Below are positions 44,075-56,519 of a DNA stretch of 64,000 nt, piece by piece (the first letter of the stretch is position 1; every line of letters starts with the position of its first letter). A model generated the notes under the pieces. It searched no databases and had not been told where the DNA came from. It saw nothing but the letters and a program-made list of their open reading frames with translations. Source of the stretch: Rhyzopertha dominica (Eukaryota; Arthropoda; Insecta; Coleoptera; Bostrichidae); NCBI GenBank assembly GCA_025024175.1, contig QCXZ01000041.1:7001786-7065785 (forward strand). The letters are read 5' to 3'. Position numbers and translations under genes: made by a program.

Positions 44075-45930
44075 CCAAGGCAGGATTTAAAATTTAAAGT
44101 ATAAATTTGCTGGTCCAGCTGCATAAAATATGCTAGTACCAATAGTTTGACCAAAATTTTATCGTAAAAAATTATGGAAATAATAATAGTTAAGCACGTT
44201 GATTGATTATATGCGAAAATTAAAGCTTAATGATTACAAGATGTGCTGGACTGAATTTTAGTTATAATGTAACAAAAATGTTTGTAATTTGTATTTTATA
44301 GTCCTGTCAATTGCTAACAATCACCCCGCTCATGTAGTTTCCTTATCCTTTATTGGAAATCATATACGGAAGACACACAAACATCTATTGCCTACGTGAG
44401 AGTCGAACTCCGAACCTCTCGATCCAGAGGTAGATTTGAAATGCCAGATGAAATAATATGTTTTGAGATACTAATTACGACAAACTGCAATTATCCATAA
44501 TTAAAATCAATAAAATCATATTTCTGAACCTATAGAATAAAAAAACGAAATCCATTCTAATCATCTTGAAAAAATACAAGTAGCATTCACGTCCTTACGA
44601 CTGTTAGTGACATCTAACTTAAAATCGAGACATTTCATTACACCACGAATTGATTTACTGGTAGCACCACGCCAGGACCGTATGCTTGGCTCTAAAAATT
44701 AATTATTTTGTTATATTAATTACCGGACTGTATTTGATGGTCGGTTAATCAAGGGTGAAGAATCGCACTATAAATTGTCGGTTCTGTTATTGCGAGGCAA
44801 TTATTGGCCATTCTGCTCCGTTAATTTTTTATATTAGTTTCGAGATGTCGTAGTTGGCACAGAAGAATTGTTTTGTTTCCGGAGTTGGTGTCACGTTGCA
44901 AGTTTTTCGCGAAAAAAGAATTAGGAGATGGTTGTATACTACTAATTCCATAAAAAAGTTGAGTTCTGAATGGACAATTTGGTATGTTCTCGAACGTAGC
45001 TACTTATATGAAATTTTAGTATGTCTAATGGGTTGTTCTTTAGCGTTACAAGTGGTATAAGACATGGATGATTTCTAATTAAAATGAACACAGACGATTG
45101 AAAACACTAAAACGTGCGAAAAGAATTGTTACATGCCAAATAAAAGAACTTGTAGAAGCAGTTGCAAAAATCGGAGGCTCATATAAAAAACTGGAGAAAA
45201 TTTAAGGTATGCNATAGATATACAAGTAAATTAACTGTAATGTAGTTAAATAAAACAGATGAAAAATAACTTTATATGTATAATGAAGCTATACGTCATT
45301 ATTCGACCAAATATTAGAAAAAATTGCGTGCAGTCATCTAACGTAACTGCATAAAATATATGATAGAAAATTACACGCAGAAGTGATGGAGTATGTAATA
45401 ATAAATACATTAGATTTTATTAAAGATTTACATTCTTGTGCGGATTTAAAGTGATATTTTGAATATAATAGGTTCTCATAATTAATTGTACCAAATAGTA
45501 GATCTACAAATATTTCAATACAAGGAATTTAAAAGTCTTCTCAAAATTCAGTAAAGTCGACTATTATTTTATACCACAATGGTTTTATATCTGAACTATC
45601 CTTAATACAAATTAGAAAGTGTTTAGATCTTCCTTTTATTATTGTAATTTTTTGACATTAGATATAAGAGGCAAGACTGATGCGTTTAGTTTTAGTATCG
45701 TCAAGCAGACGATGTTTCGTGCCTTTTAAACCATTTGATTAATTCTCTTTCGTTGGTTAGGTGATGATATTGATCTAAACGGAATTAGAATGTTTATATC
45801 CTTCCAAAGGTGCATTCACTAGTCTGTGTTTTTGGGCGACTTCATTTTCGTTTTTATGAGTTAATGAAAGTGAACAGTTAAGGCTAAAAGTTTTTTTGCC
45901 ATTTTTTTATTTCTTAGCCAACATTTGTTT
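44075..45930. other. AT-rich stretch, with a tRNA-like scrap at about 44385-44435
   Basis: On the minus strand the scrap contains a T-arm-like GGAGTTCGACTCTC preceded by a possible anticodon stem CCTCT...AGAGG. The 5' half (D arm, acceptor) is missing, so it is not a tRNA gene. No other content recognised. Confidence 0.3.
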
Positions 45931-46780
45931 TTGTATGTCAACGAATTTTCATGGCAGCGTAATGTTTTTTTTTGTTCTTTGAAATAGCAGCCAAAAGATT
46001 TCCTTGTGTATTTGTATTATATGACCTGCTGTTTTTTTTGCATGGTTTGATGACAAATTTCTTATGAAACTTGTGTTTTCGCATAAACGATTAAGTCAAT
46101 TAGGCGGTATTTCTGGAATTTCCTCTTGCAAATATCGTGATTTTTCTTTGTACACCTGACTATTTAAATGACCCCAGAGGAAAATATCCAATACAATGTT
46201 AGGTACAATATTATAGCGCAGTAGGTTCAGTAATACCAGCCCACGCATTTAGTTTCTGATGATAGTGTGTTCCATCATTAAAAGTGAGAAATTTCACTAG
46301 ACCAGTAGCGGTAGTTATGTTTGTTTGCAAAATGTGGTGCACCATCATCGCAAAAATTGCATTCTTCTGATATTTTGTTATAATCATCTTCATTTAGCTC
46401 ATGGAGAAGGTTGGTGTACTTTGTAGGGTGTGCTTTTTTCAAAGAACTGACGTCTGAAGAAATCGACAACATCTTGGCATGAACTTTATCGATCTCAATA
46501 AGATTTCAATTTGTTTAATTTCACTGAGGTTCACAATGTTTGCAATTAAAAATGAAACTGCTCTCATACTGAAAGGTATTCATATTGGAATGAAAAAAGA
46601 AAAACCAGAGGCCACTTTTTTTATAGAATTATTATCAAATGAATAAATACCAGTATGCATAACCTACTTTGATAACGCTGTCTGTCGTTTATTAGAAGAA
46701 TTATTTTGTTATCAAATCCGCAAAAAATAACTTGATTGCCATTGAAACAAAAACAAACGCTGCCATGGAAAAATAAAGAA
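45931..46780 (-). mobile_element. Tc1/mariner-like element with decayed inverted ends
   Basis: Left end TTTTCATGGCAGCGTAATG and the reverse complement of the right end TTTTCCATGGCAGCGTTTG are inverted copies, and both continue into T-rich sequence and a GGCAAT/AGCAGC block. A decayed transposase lies between them on the minus strand. A third copy of this end is at 27986-28080. Confidence 0.6.
46130..46500 (-). pseudogene. Tc1-like transposase remnant
   Basis: Minus-strand frames read YTNLLHELNEDDYNKI, then E-E-C-N-F-C-D-D-G-A-P-H-F and NKHNYRYWSSEISHF, followed out of frame by W-N-T-L-S-S-E. A widespread insect transposase family has 'Yk..lvqeLneDD...R..FC', then 'FSDEA.F...g.vN+.N.RYW...NPh', with the first catalytic aspartate in 'SDEA'. 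Here that block is changed to CDDGAPHF. Stops and frame changes, and absence of the remaining catalytic residues, make it inactive. Confidence 0.55.
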
Positions 46781-47383
46781 ATAGAAAGAAATAAACAATA
46801 AAAAGCAAAAACATGTAAGTTTTATGCTCCATTGATACTTCATCTTGTATTAATAAAAATATTGATTGGTATTATTTGCATAAAATAACGTGCGAGCTAT
46901 TTAATTATAGACAGTTAAAATAGAAACTCAATCAAAGCAATGATTTTCTGCGCGTCCATATAAAATTAAAAATAATAAACAATAGAGTCTGCTGATGTGA
47001 CATTCATGAAATAAGACTATGTTGCTACGTGTAATTTAAATGTAATTTACAAACTTAAACGAGGAAGACATTGTCAGTGCAAAAAATTCCACGCCATATC
47101 TTTTTGAATACCTCAGATACGCACATCATACTTCTACAATTGTTTAATCGACCTCATTATAAAATTGCATTACTCACTAATAAATAGTCGCCCCAAGTCC
47201 CGTCCGAAATCGAAAGCGTTGTAACCCCTGTGCTGCTCGGCACGTGTCACCAGAGATGTCATATTGAAGATATTCCTAGCACTGAATATTTAACAGAGAC
47301 TGTTTACTATAAATATAGGTCTCGATAATTACAGGTAAGATTGTAATATTTAATATTATCGATAAGGCCGATAACGTCCCGCT
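46781..47383. other. AT-rich non-coding stretch
   Basis: Nothing recognised. It lies 3' of the small membrane ORF on the minus strand and may contain its 3' UTR. Confidence 0.35.
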
Positions 47384-47476
47384 TCAAATGACGAAGAACA
47401 TGAGAGCGTAGAAGATCGCGAAGTAGATCAGAAAACTCGCGATCAGCATTGGCACCAGCACGTAAACGTACATCAT
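47384..47476 (-). CDS. Candidate 30-residue single-pass membrane micropeptide
   Basis: Two adjacent ATGs (47476-47471) open a frame of 30 codons to TGA at 47386-47384. The peptide runs MMYVYVLVPMLIASF and on through LIYFAIFYALMFFVI: almost one continuous hydrophobic helix with small and aromatic residues and no charge, as in SERCA-regulating micropeptides (sarcolamban, DWORF) in size and plan, though I see no clear homology. Twenty-four of 30 codons end in G or C, although the surroundings are AT-rich; the nub exons show the same coding signature. An in-frame ATG at 47518 could extend it to 44 residues (MRVQTLEWCIPLTI), in a weaker start context. It could instead be the last exon of a larger protein. 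The opposite and other frames are also partly open, so coding is inferred, not proven. Confidence 0.4.
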   Translation of the reverse strand: MMYVYVLVPMLIASFLIYFAIFYALMFFVI

Positions 47477-47539
47477 TATCGTTAATGGTATGCACCACTC
47501 CAATGTTTGCACACGCATTTGGAGCAGGTGAAAACGGCC

Positions 47540-47780
47540 GCTATTTTTTTTTCCTTATCTGCGGAGGAACGCGACCGTCGGGATCGCGTCCCCGGACTGA
47601 CGGGATGACCACTGGTCATGGACTGATATAGAGGGCTAATGCATTCACCCTACACCCTCTGTAGCTTCCCACCCGCATATGGCACATGTTCATNCAGCNC
47701 GCGGGGCCGGAACGTGCCGTGGGTGTTCGAGAATTGGGTGGAATTGTTGTGGGGTTCGGGCTTCAATTCTCGTGAGGTCG
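47540..47780. other. CpG-rich patch next to the membrane ORF
   Basis: Composition is strongly GC-rich with many CpG, and Ns at 47694 and 47699. On the minus strand two TCAGTC initiator-like sites lie near 47600 and 47635, so it could be the promoter and leader of the micropeptide gene. It could also be a piece of an unrelated GC-rich element. Confidence 0.3.
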
Positions 47781-48360
47781 TATGTTGTACACATAGAACC
47801 TTGATCTAAAGCACCTCCATATGCATTGATTTCTTTTTCGAATTTCAGTTGGTCCTGCCATTTTTTATAATTAAGGCTGTTCGTACGTTTTGGGCCAAGT
47901 AAAATTTTTAGGGCGGTAACGTAAAAATTAGTCCAAGCCTATCACTATATTGCAGCTGCACTATTGGTTATTACTTGTAATTAATTTTACACCAAGTAAA
48001 TTTATTACATCCTTACAACCCTTTACCCCCAAGTGAAACTTTTTTGACGAATAAATACTTTTATCAAAATTTAAAAAAGTAAAACAAGTAATGGTATGTT
48101 TTATTATAATCGTTTTATTTTTTGTTTGTTTTAATCTTATTTTTTTTCTTGCACCTTTTTATTTTTTTCGGCAAAAGTCAGTGTGAATTTCGAAAAAGTA
48201 AGACGACAACGCCCGAGAGATATAATTTAAGCGCTCAGATAAAAAAATCTCAAATCGATATAATGAAAAATACGGATTTTATTCTGCATAAACCATGTAG
48301 AGTAGTACGTGTAAACAGCCTTAAGGAAAATACGATATATACATACATATGAGATATTTA
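47781..48360. other. AT-rich non-coding stretch
   Basis: Nothing recognised. Confidence 0.4.
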
Positions 48361-49975
48361 AAATACCAAGAAAAACTTGTAAAAGAAGCAAAGGAAAGAA
48401 CATGGGTAGAGTTTGGTAAACGCATAGAAGATAAAAGAAAAGCAAATAAAAACTGTTTTACAGAGTACGGAAAGGAAAACAAGAAACTGTATAAAACGTG
48501 AAGCATAAACGTGGAGTTGTACTGACAACAAAAAGCGCAATAATTAACAGATGAAAGGAGTATTTCCAGTAATTACTGTGTGTGAATGACAACCAGAATG
48601 CAGATGAGAGGAAAGATTCGAGGAACAACAATTGGAACAAGAGGTGATAACTGAAGAAGAGATAAACGCAATAAAAAAAGCAAAAAATGGCAAAGCACCA
48701 GGACATGACAATTTACCAGCTAATAGTATACAAACTGTTGGAAGAAGCAGGTTTAATGCTACTACACGATATTTTCAACAGGGTATAGAGAGCTAATACC
48801 TGAAGACTGGAAACGTGCTATTATAGTGTCAATAGATAAAAAGGGGATATTAAAAATTGCAGTAATTATAGAGGAATTACACTTCTGTAGGCTGCAACCA
48901 AAATATATGAATGTATACTGAAAACGAGGCTAAAATAAGTTGTTGAACATCAACTATGAGTGGGTTTAGGAAGGGATATAGCGTGCAGGATCATATATTT
49001 ACCATACGGCAAGTTATAGACAAAACCAGGAGGCAACGGAAGAAACATATATGCCGTTTAAAGATCTAGAGAAATTTTTTGATAGGGTGCCACAAGATAT
49101 GATATGAAAGAGCTGAAAGAGAAGAGGGGTACACAATGGAAAAATTGAAGCAATAAAAAGTATATATAAAGAAAATCAAAATTACATAAGAACACAAAAC
49201 GTGGAATCCAAATGGTTTAAAACTAGGAATGGACTGCAGTAAGGTGGTGCGCTGAGTCCTCTTTTGTTTGCTGTTATGTCGAATGGCATAATTAAAGCAT
49301 GCGATAATAAAACAAGTAAAATGTATGTGCATGCGAATTATATGAAGAGAAAAATCTACAAAACCTAATAAATGTGGTGAAATAGTAGACTATCATAGTA
49401 TATTATGAAACTAAAGCGATGGTGATAGCAAAACAGATCAAAGCAATAAATATCAGTGTCGACAATGAACAGAAATATAGAAATTGATATAAATTAACCT
49501 ACCGATAGTGCAGCCAAACTGTATCATACCTTAAATAGGCAGTTTATCTCAAAGAAAAAGGTTACTGCAGAAACAAAGATAAGAGCGCTTAAGACCATAT
49601 ACCGACCACCACAAACAAATTAAAAAGCAAACTACAGGTCGCAGAACTAAAGTACTTACGAAGAGTGAAGGGTGTTACAAGAATGGATAGAATAAGAAGC
49701 GATCAAATTAAAAGCGAGTTGAAGATGGATTCTGTGGTAGACGTCAAAGAAAGAAGACAAATGGGGTGGTATGGAAATATGCTAAGAATGAGGCACAAAA
49801 GACATGTGGAACAAAACTGGGAAAGCAGGGATTGTATCAGCAAAGAGGAAGAGGAATAGAGGAAAAACTATGGCTCAGGCAAAAATAGTGGTACTAGATA
49901 ACAAGAAATGGACTGAGTTTCTGCACAAGATAGGGTTGCGCTCTACCTAAACGGAAGCTGTTCATTGTAGCACAT
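48361..49975 (+). mobile_element. RTE-like non-LTR retrotransposon, heavily mutated
   Basis: Although no long frame survives, conserved ORF2 blocks appear in order across plus-strand frames: AITKAKNGKAPGHDNLPA-like sequence near 48660-48720, NYRGITLL (48857-48885), a G-F-R-K-G-Y-S-V-Q-D-H-like block near 48962-49000, E-K-F-F-D-R-V-P (motif A, near 49070-49092), KEKRGTQWKN.. with SIYKENQN, G-G-A-L-S-P-L-L-F-A-V (motif B, near 49242-49275), and the tail DVKERRQMGWYGNMLRMRHK in the frame 49665-49859. The style matches RTE-like ORF2 proteins. The first block shows single-base losses, as do others, so it is long dead. Confidence 0.75.
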
Positions 49976-52839
49976 AAAACATTGATAAGGACTTTTTACA
50001 ATAACTCGCTAGTTTACAACATACTTATGGCCGACTGTCAATCTCAATTTATCATTCATGACTTATTAAAAAAAACGCTGAAACAGGTAGCTTAAGATCA
50101 AATCAAATGCTTTTTTTATAGAGCCGTATGCATTTTTTATGTCATTCGAGCCCTTACTACCTAAGGAATTCAACCATTACGTCATTTGGCATAAAACAAT
50201 CAAAAATTCGAAAAATGACTATTCAATATGTGCATTAACATGACGTGACAAATAAAACAAAAACACGTTAAGTCATTTTTAGAAGAACTCAGTTTGCCAC
50301 CTTGACTTCGTAGAAACTTCTAGCATACAAAGGCCGATTTTATACGTGTTTGGTTATCATGAACATACATATCTTTCAGAGCTGTAAAGCATATTTGTCT
50401 AACAAATTAATGTCAATAATTTTTATCATAATTAAGAAACTATTAAATTATTAAAAAATGAAACTAGAATACTTTTTTTGAGCTTCTGGTGGATATCACA
50501 CTGCTTATAAATCCGCAAACACTTTTATGCGGATCATTTTTCAAGTATGGCACTTATCGCAGGTACTACAATTTAAACTGTAGATGGCTTGTTCATTCAT
50601 GGATTCATTTTTTTATATAACAATTTGGTAGTGTCTATCATGCTTTACTAGATATTAATGATGTGTACATTTTCAGGCATAATTCCGGAAAATATTATTT
50701 TTGTGTGGTAATTTTAGAAGATTTAGAATAGTAGGAGCGTTATACATTTGATATGAATGAATATGAATGTGATAAGATACGCTTGACGTTATGAACATTG
50801 AACAAGACTTGCTGCTATTTTGAAAAAGATTCCTAAAACTATTTGGATCGGCTTGCTAGTATTGCTCGAACGTAAGTAGGGGGGGGGGGTGATGACAAGA
50901 TAATTAGGCATTATTCAGAACATTGTAGAAGTGTCATGGAAATATTATCTTTTTGCAAGAGAACTTTCCCTCTCAAAACTCATTGATTGCGTTGCAAAAA
51001 ATGGATGAGATTGATTAATCATCTGCTCTGGTCTCAGATTTTGGTAAAATTTAGTAAACTTAACACCGATTAGTGAATGTCTGAAGCTTTTTAGTAGACA
51101 TTTGTTATTAATAATAGGAATTATGTTCTGTTTAATCTTTGAAGTNGATTAAGTTGAATTTTGTTTTTANACATTGTGGCGCTTCATATATTTATACCTG
51201 AAATCTAAGCCTGTAAATTTTCCCTTGTTTATTTTTCATTAATAAGACGCAGTAGACCACTAATCGTGAAAAATAGTAGTAAGATAAGGATAACGCCCAG
51301 TCTTAATCAACAAATTACTTTAATCTAGGCGGGGAATACTTACTACCTGAAGAGCACGAAAACATGTAATGACAAATGCTCATCTACATCGTGTTATCAT
51401 ATTGACGTTTAAGAATTTTTCCCCAGCGCTCGATAGCAGGTCGTGCACATTATTTGTATTCGCTTATCGCCCCTGCAAGGTGCTGTACAAATTCATATTT
51501 GATAATCTTATTTGCTCTCGACCACTTGTTCCATATTCACGGGGAATTGATTAAATTAAAAGAACCATCGGATTTTTTCGAGATAACCTTCGGCGCCNTT
51601 GGCTGGAATTAAAACATTATTTACAGCCAGAGTTTATTACAGCAATTTCTAACACGTAGCGCGGTTACAAAATAGATAAGTGTCGGATCGATGTACAAAT
51701 AAAGAATTAAGTATTCGTTCTGAATAGATAAAGCGTGTTTGTTCATCTTTAGATACATAATCTGAACGGCGTATCTCATAAACACTCAAGCTGGCCGAAT
51801 TTTCACCTGGTTTAATAAACATAAGCGCTTTACATCGATTAGTTCTCGGAATATTGCGAAACCTAAAATAAATAGTGAGGCGCTGATTATTGAATTATCA
51901 CGTCGTCTTAATTGAACGCGTGTCATTTTTCTTGGGACCCGATAAAATGGCCAGATAGCGGATTTTGCCGCACAAAAATGTAAACACATTGTGACTGTCA
52001 ACAACTGTTTCAAGAATTTTGTGAATCTCTTGGAATTTGTTTTTATGTACCAATATCCTGTGGTTTATCTTGACTGCAGTAGGAAAATGGGCAGTCCCAA
52101 GTCTAGACTAAAATACATAATGCTGGTATTCTCCTTCACAATTCAATTCAATGTGCTTTTCATGCGATGCCCTAGAATATTTTTAATGTTTTATTTACTC
52201 AATTTAGCAATGAAAAACTGATGAATGCAATAACGAAACAACAATGTTCGAATTTATTTTTGCTCCTGGTCGTTACTGCAGTGGCGCTCCCGAAGGTCCT
52301 TTTTCAAATTAAAAAAGTAGTAGTCACTGGAAGACAGATTTGGACGATACGAAGGGTGCCCTGTGCATTATACTGGCCAGTTACCATTGCCTTTTCTACT
52401 ATTATTATTGGAAATAATGTATAATTAATTAATTAGTGAATCGTTGCATATTACACAAAGTTGCCTTATTTAAATTATTTAAGGATGATGCCGGCATATT
52501 CACAAATAATCCTAGCTACCGCCGTTTTGTCGATTGGCAAACTTGAGGCTTTCTTGTCATGTTCATTGCTATTCCATATACTTCCTTTTGGAATATATTC
52601 TGATATATTCGCAAAATGAGTGCGGAGACAAATTCAGAAATCACTCCAGTGACTACTATCTATTTCTATCATAAAAACAACAACGAAGTGATTTTAGTGG
52701 CTGCAGAGTCAAATTAACGTTAATAAATTACTTTCGTTCTCATGTGTTTGCTGCTATGTTAAGGACAATAGTTCACCTATGTACTACTGGTGTCAACTGT
52801 TTGGGGATGTAGGCACCTTGTACTAATTTTATTTATACC
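49976..52839. other. AT-rich non-coding stretch with GC-balanced islands at 51370-51560 and 51770-52010
   Basis: No gene recognised. A G-run (50879-50890) and Ns (51147, 51170, 51598) are present. At 52279 a CAGTGGCGCTCCCGAAGGTC hAT-like end was seen without a partner. Confidence 0.35.
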
Positions 52840-53640
52840 TAAAAAGTTGTAGAGATTACTCAAATGTTTGGAAGTCCTTCTTTTCGATAAATTCGACTTC
52901 TTCAGACCGCAAAAAGTCGGTAACTTCCGCCGTGTAATAGCATGTTGCCATGTCAGGCCAAAAAATTATATTACCTTTTTTGTAATGCGTATTAATAAAG
53001 GAAATTAATCGCTTTTTCACGCATTCCCTAAGATAAATCTTTGAGTTCTTAGAACCTTGGGAGATGAAAGCGTCGGAAACGTTGCCGTTTTCGTCAGTTG
53101 CCTGTCAAACAAGATATTTTTTGAAAAATTTGGCCCTGGGCTACGCTGTATCAGCATATTTTACGTTTGTCTTCTTACAAGCATGGAAATATTGCTTGTC
53201 AAGAACATCGTTTAGATCGGCAGCCACGTACGATTCATCGTCTATAATGAGCGTTCTTCGTAGCGTTTTCTCATCCGCTTTTCGACATCCTCTTTGGGTA
53301 CGTACTTCTTGGTCTTGGATGTATTTTGGCGCTTTCCAGATCATTTAATTTAACCCGATACACTTTTGATTTGTCCAGATCCAATATGTAGCTGCATTTC
53401 TGACAGAAATCGATGGTGTTTTCTTAAACTGTTTTTACTCGTTTTATACTCCTCGGGGACCTTGGATAACCTGGAATTTTTCGGAATTCTGCACTTACGG
53501 TATCTTCGTACCTTTTTATTATTCTATAGATGGTGGTTCTTCTAACTCCTTCTCGTTTAAGGTGTTGAATACACTCTTTTTGAAAAACTTTCATATTTTA
53601 ATCGTTTCATTGTTGGAAACTAACAAAACACAGTTTAACA
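52840..53640 (-). pseudogene. Mariner-like transposase pseudogene
   Basis: Minus-strand frames from about 53600 give MKVFQKECIQHLKREGVRRT followed by T-I-Y-R-I-I (a helix-turn-helix), then KAPKYIQDQEVRTQRGCRKA and RRTLIIDDESYV (first catalytic aspartate block), NVKYADTA, two stops, and then NIIFWPDMATCYYTAEVTDF (second catalytic aspartate block) with VEFIEKKDF. The blocks correspond to one Tc1/mariner-superfamily transposase of the 'DDESY...wPD.A..Hy' type, about 260 residues surviving. At least three stops and a frameshift separate them. The end of the protein with the third catalytic residue is missing, and no inverted ends were identified. Confidence 0.75.
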
Positions 53641-55654
53641 AACAAGTTGTTTTACTCAAAGCTACCCATGATTTATTATAAAAAATCAACTTGTCTCTTA
53701 CGATATCTTCAAAACGGGCCGCGTGCCCTTCTATAGTTCTTCATATTTTCATGTAACTAATGGTCAAATTGAAGATTGACACGAAAACTTGGTCAAAACA
53801 ACTAAGCTAACATTTGCTAATGAAGACTGTTGTAAGGTATTTAAAGACCATGAATTACGAGTCAAAAAAGCCTGTATGAATTATATGAAAAACCTGTGGA
53901 TAAATACACACTTGAAATTGGTGAGGTCCGCTCCTTTAAATGATGAAACACAAGTTACAATCAGATTTCCGAAGCAGATGTTTTGCTGGTAACTTGTGAC
54001 CCGCAATTAGTGCCTCCAATTAAAAAGTGTTTAAGAATTCAGAAGTCTTCTTCAGTTCAACGGATTGGTTTAATTAAAGGAAAAATAAGCGTGTGCTCAA
54101 AATTTGGTCGCTGTGCATTTTTGAAGCAAATGGATGAGAAGCTCACGTAATTGTTTAACAAGGAATAATATTTATTTGCAGATAACTCCTAAATTAAAGA
54201 TTACGATAAAAATTATTGTATTAATGGTTTTTAAAGGATGAGTCACGTACAAATAAAAAATGGGTTGGCAATGACCGATTTAAACACGAATAGTGTTGGT
54301 CGCACCTATGTCATTGACATTTAACATGTCCAATTCGTTATCAATGAGATTTCGAATTACAATTTTGCAACCGCAACGTATGCAGCATTGAAAGCTGCGT
54401 ACGTCTGCAAAAAATTGAATTAATATATTGATATTAATTCAACTTTTCTGTAAAAGCATTTCATTACGTTTGTATTAAATCACTTATAATGTTGTGATAT
54501 AAAATTTGTATGTCCTTGCTTTTATATAAATTTTGTGTCTATTTTTTGACTAAAGTAGATGTATTTAATTAACTTTGCTATTATACTTATGATAGCATCG
54601 CAATATCCAAGTCATAAATCTGTTTGTGAAATTAGATAAGCAAGCGCCGAATCATAGGATTATTTAAAGAAATTTGTCTACTTACGCCATATTGCTTCTA
54701 GATCACGACTCTCATACGCAACAATACAACGTATAGTGCGTTTATCAAAATATTAGCACACTTAATCCAAGGAAATCAATACTTAAAATGATCCTGTATC
54801 TCTCGCCCCGGCGATAGCGAAGTGCGGACCTTTAAAGTCTTGGGATGGCAATAAAACCGGGAAAATGGCTAAGCCGCGGTATTGTATCAGTATTAATAAC
54901 TGCCAATTTATCAAAAAGACGTTAAGGCGGCCATAAAAGCGCGAAATATGAAACTTTTGAAACATTAATTAATTTAATTAGTAAAGTTTCGGACGTTTAC
55001 GGAGGGGCTCTTTGTTATTTACAGCTTCTATATTAGATTATATTTTTTTCTGTCGACTAATATAGCTGGAACAAGCTATTTCATATCGAAGTTTTGATGG
55101 ATACTTTGCTAGCAGCTGAATTTCTTTGAAATTAATAGTCTTGGGGCGCACTCTTAGCTGGAAAATCTGACACTATACTGGCTAAGACATGGAACGAATC
55201 AGTGAGCGAATCATACTCTTCTTATGTTCTATCCACGCTCTGGTTTATTTTTTAATCTCTGCCTCAAGTCTAACATCATATCGTATCTATGGAAAAACTA
55301 AAAATGATAAATGCCCTAATTTGAAATTCCTCTGCATTGTAATATTTATAAAGCGAGAAAAAAAACCATTTAATTGGTAGAAATTAAACCTGAAAGCACG
55401 TTGAATGTATGTTATAATCATAGCCTTACATATTACTTTATATTATTGAGAAAATTTCATTTATTATTTAATATACATTTCAGACGTCAAGAACGATCAA
55501 AAAGGCAAATGGGGGACATTCTCACACCTACCAGAAACTATTGTTTAAACAATTGAAACGTACGTTTCTTTGAAATATATCGCGAAATATCGTTTTGACA
55601 ATTAAATTATGTAGATTCTATCAATGATATTCAGACCGTGTCTATACTATATAT
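53641..55654. other. Non-coding stretch
   Basis: AT-rich with a GC-balanced island at 54780-54970. No gene recognised. Confidence 0.35.
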
Positions 55655-56490
55655 ACAGGGTGATCAGATAAGGCCGGGCATCAGCTGTGTCTTAGAAAGT
55701 AATAATGTTAGAACTCTGCAGTATTTCTTTTAAACAGATATGGTCATACATGTTTCAGTTAAATTATTATAAAGTACGTAACTTTGTCTCCAAAGAGTAG
55801 CAATACAATGTTGGTCTAAGATAAACTCATTACAATCTTATGTTTGGTGTTTAATAAATTCTGTTTGAACGTGTTTTTTAGTTGCCATGACAATGACAAC
55901 ATGAGGGATAGAAGTTTCAAATCTGAAGTATGGTTTAAGCGAATTCAACAAATGATGGCTAGTTTTAAAGTGAATTTGATGGTTTTCGATATAATCATTA
56001 ATAATTTATTGCAACTGTTTGACAAGGCGCTATTTAGGAAATTTTACATTTGATCAAATATCTTAAGAAATCAAAGAAATCTTTTTGTTAGTTGTTATAA
56101 CTTTAACTAATCAAACAAGACGAATAAGAAAACCATTGATCGATATTTTTCTTCGTTTCTTTAAAACTAGCTATAACTCGTTGAATTCGCTTAAACCATA
56201 ATTGAGTTGTGCTATTTTGAAGATTTGAAACTTTTATCCCTCCTGTTGTTATCACGGCAAATAAAAAAATGGTTAAACAAAATTTGTTAAAAAGTAAACA
56301 TAGAGTATATTGAGTTTATTTTAACTATTTTTGGGGAAAGAAACGATCCTTTGATATGTCATGTTAAATAAGCCATCTAGCGGCAAAGTTACGTTTTAAA
56401 TGAAATCTGTGTGGCAATATTTACCGCAAGATTCCAGCACGATTAGTTTTCAAGATAAAGCCGCTGCCTAGCTTTAATTGATCGACCTGT
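55655..56490. mobile_element. Long-palindrome foldback MITE, about 836 bp
   Basis: The left end ACAGGGTGATCAGATAAGG and the reverse complement of the right end ACAGGTCGATCAATTAAAG are inverted copies flanked by TATA. The symmetry continues inward: GTATGGTTTAAGCGAATTC (about 55925-55945) is mirrored by GAATTCGCTTAAACCATAA (56183-56201), AGTTTCAAATCT by AGATTTGAAACTT, and GTAACTTTG by CAAAGTTAC. Nearly the whole element is a diverged hairpin around an AT-rich centre near 56050-56130. TA flanks suggest a Tc1/mariner-related origin. Confidence 0.78.
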
Positions 56491-56519
56491 ATATACTTAC
56501 TGATTTCTAAAAGGTTTCG

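Noticed and set aside
44854..45060. 68-codon plus-strand frame compared with transposase-like 'RRW' proteins
   Set aside because: Only a few basic and tryptophan residues match; no conserved block.
50095..50140. Minus-strand K-K-A-F-D-L-I resembling RT motif A
   Set aside because: No other RT motif on either side, and the sequence is easily produced by an A-rich run.
52279..52300. CAGTGGCG hAT-like terminus
   Set aside because: No inverted partner or 8-bp duplication found in the neighbourhood.
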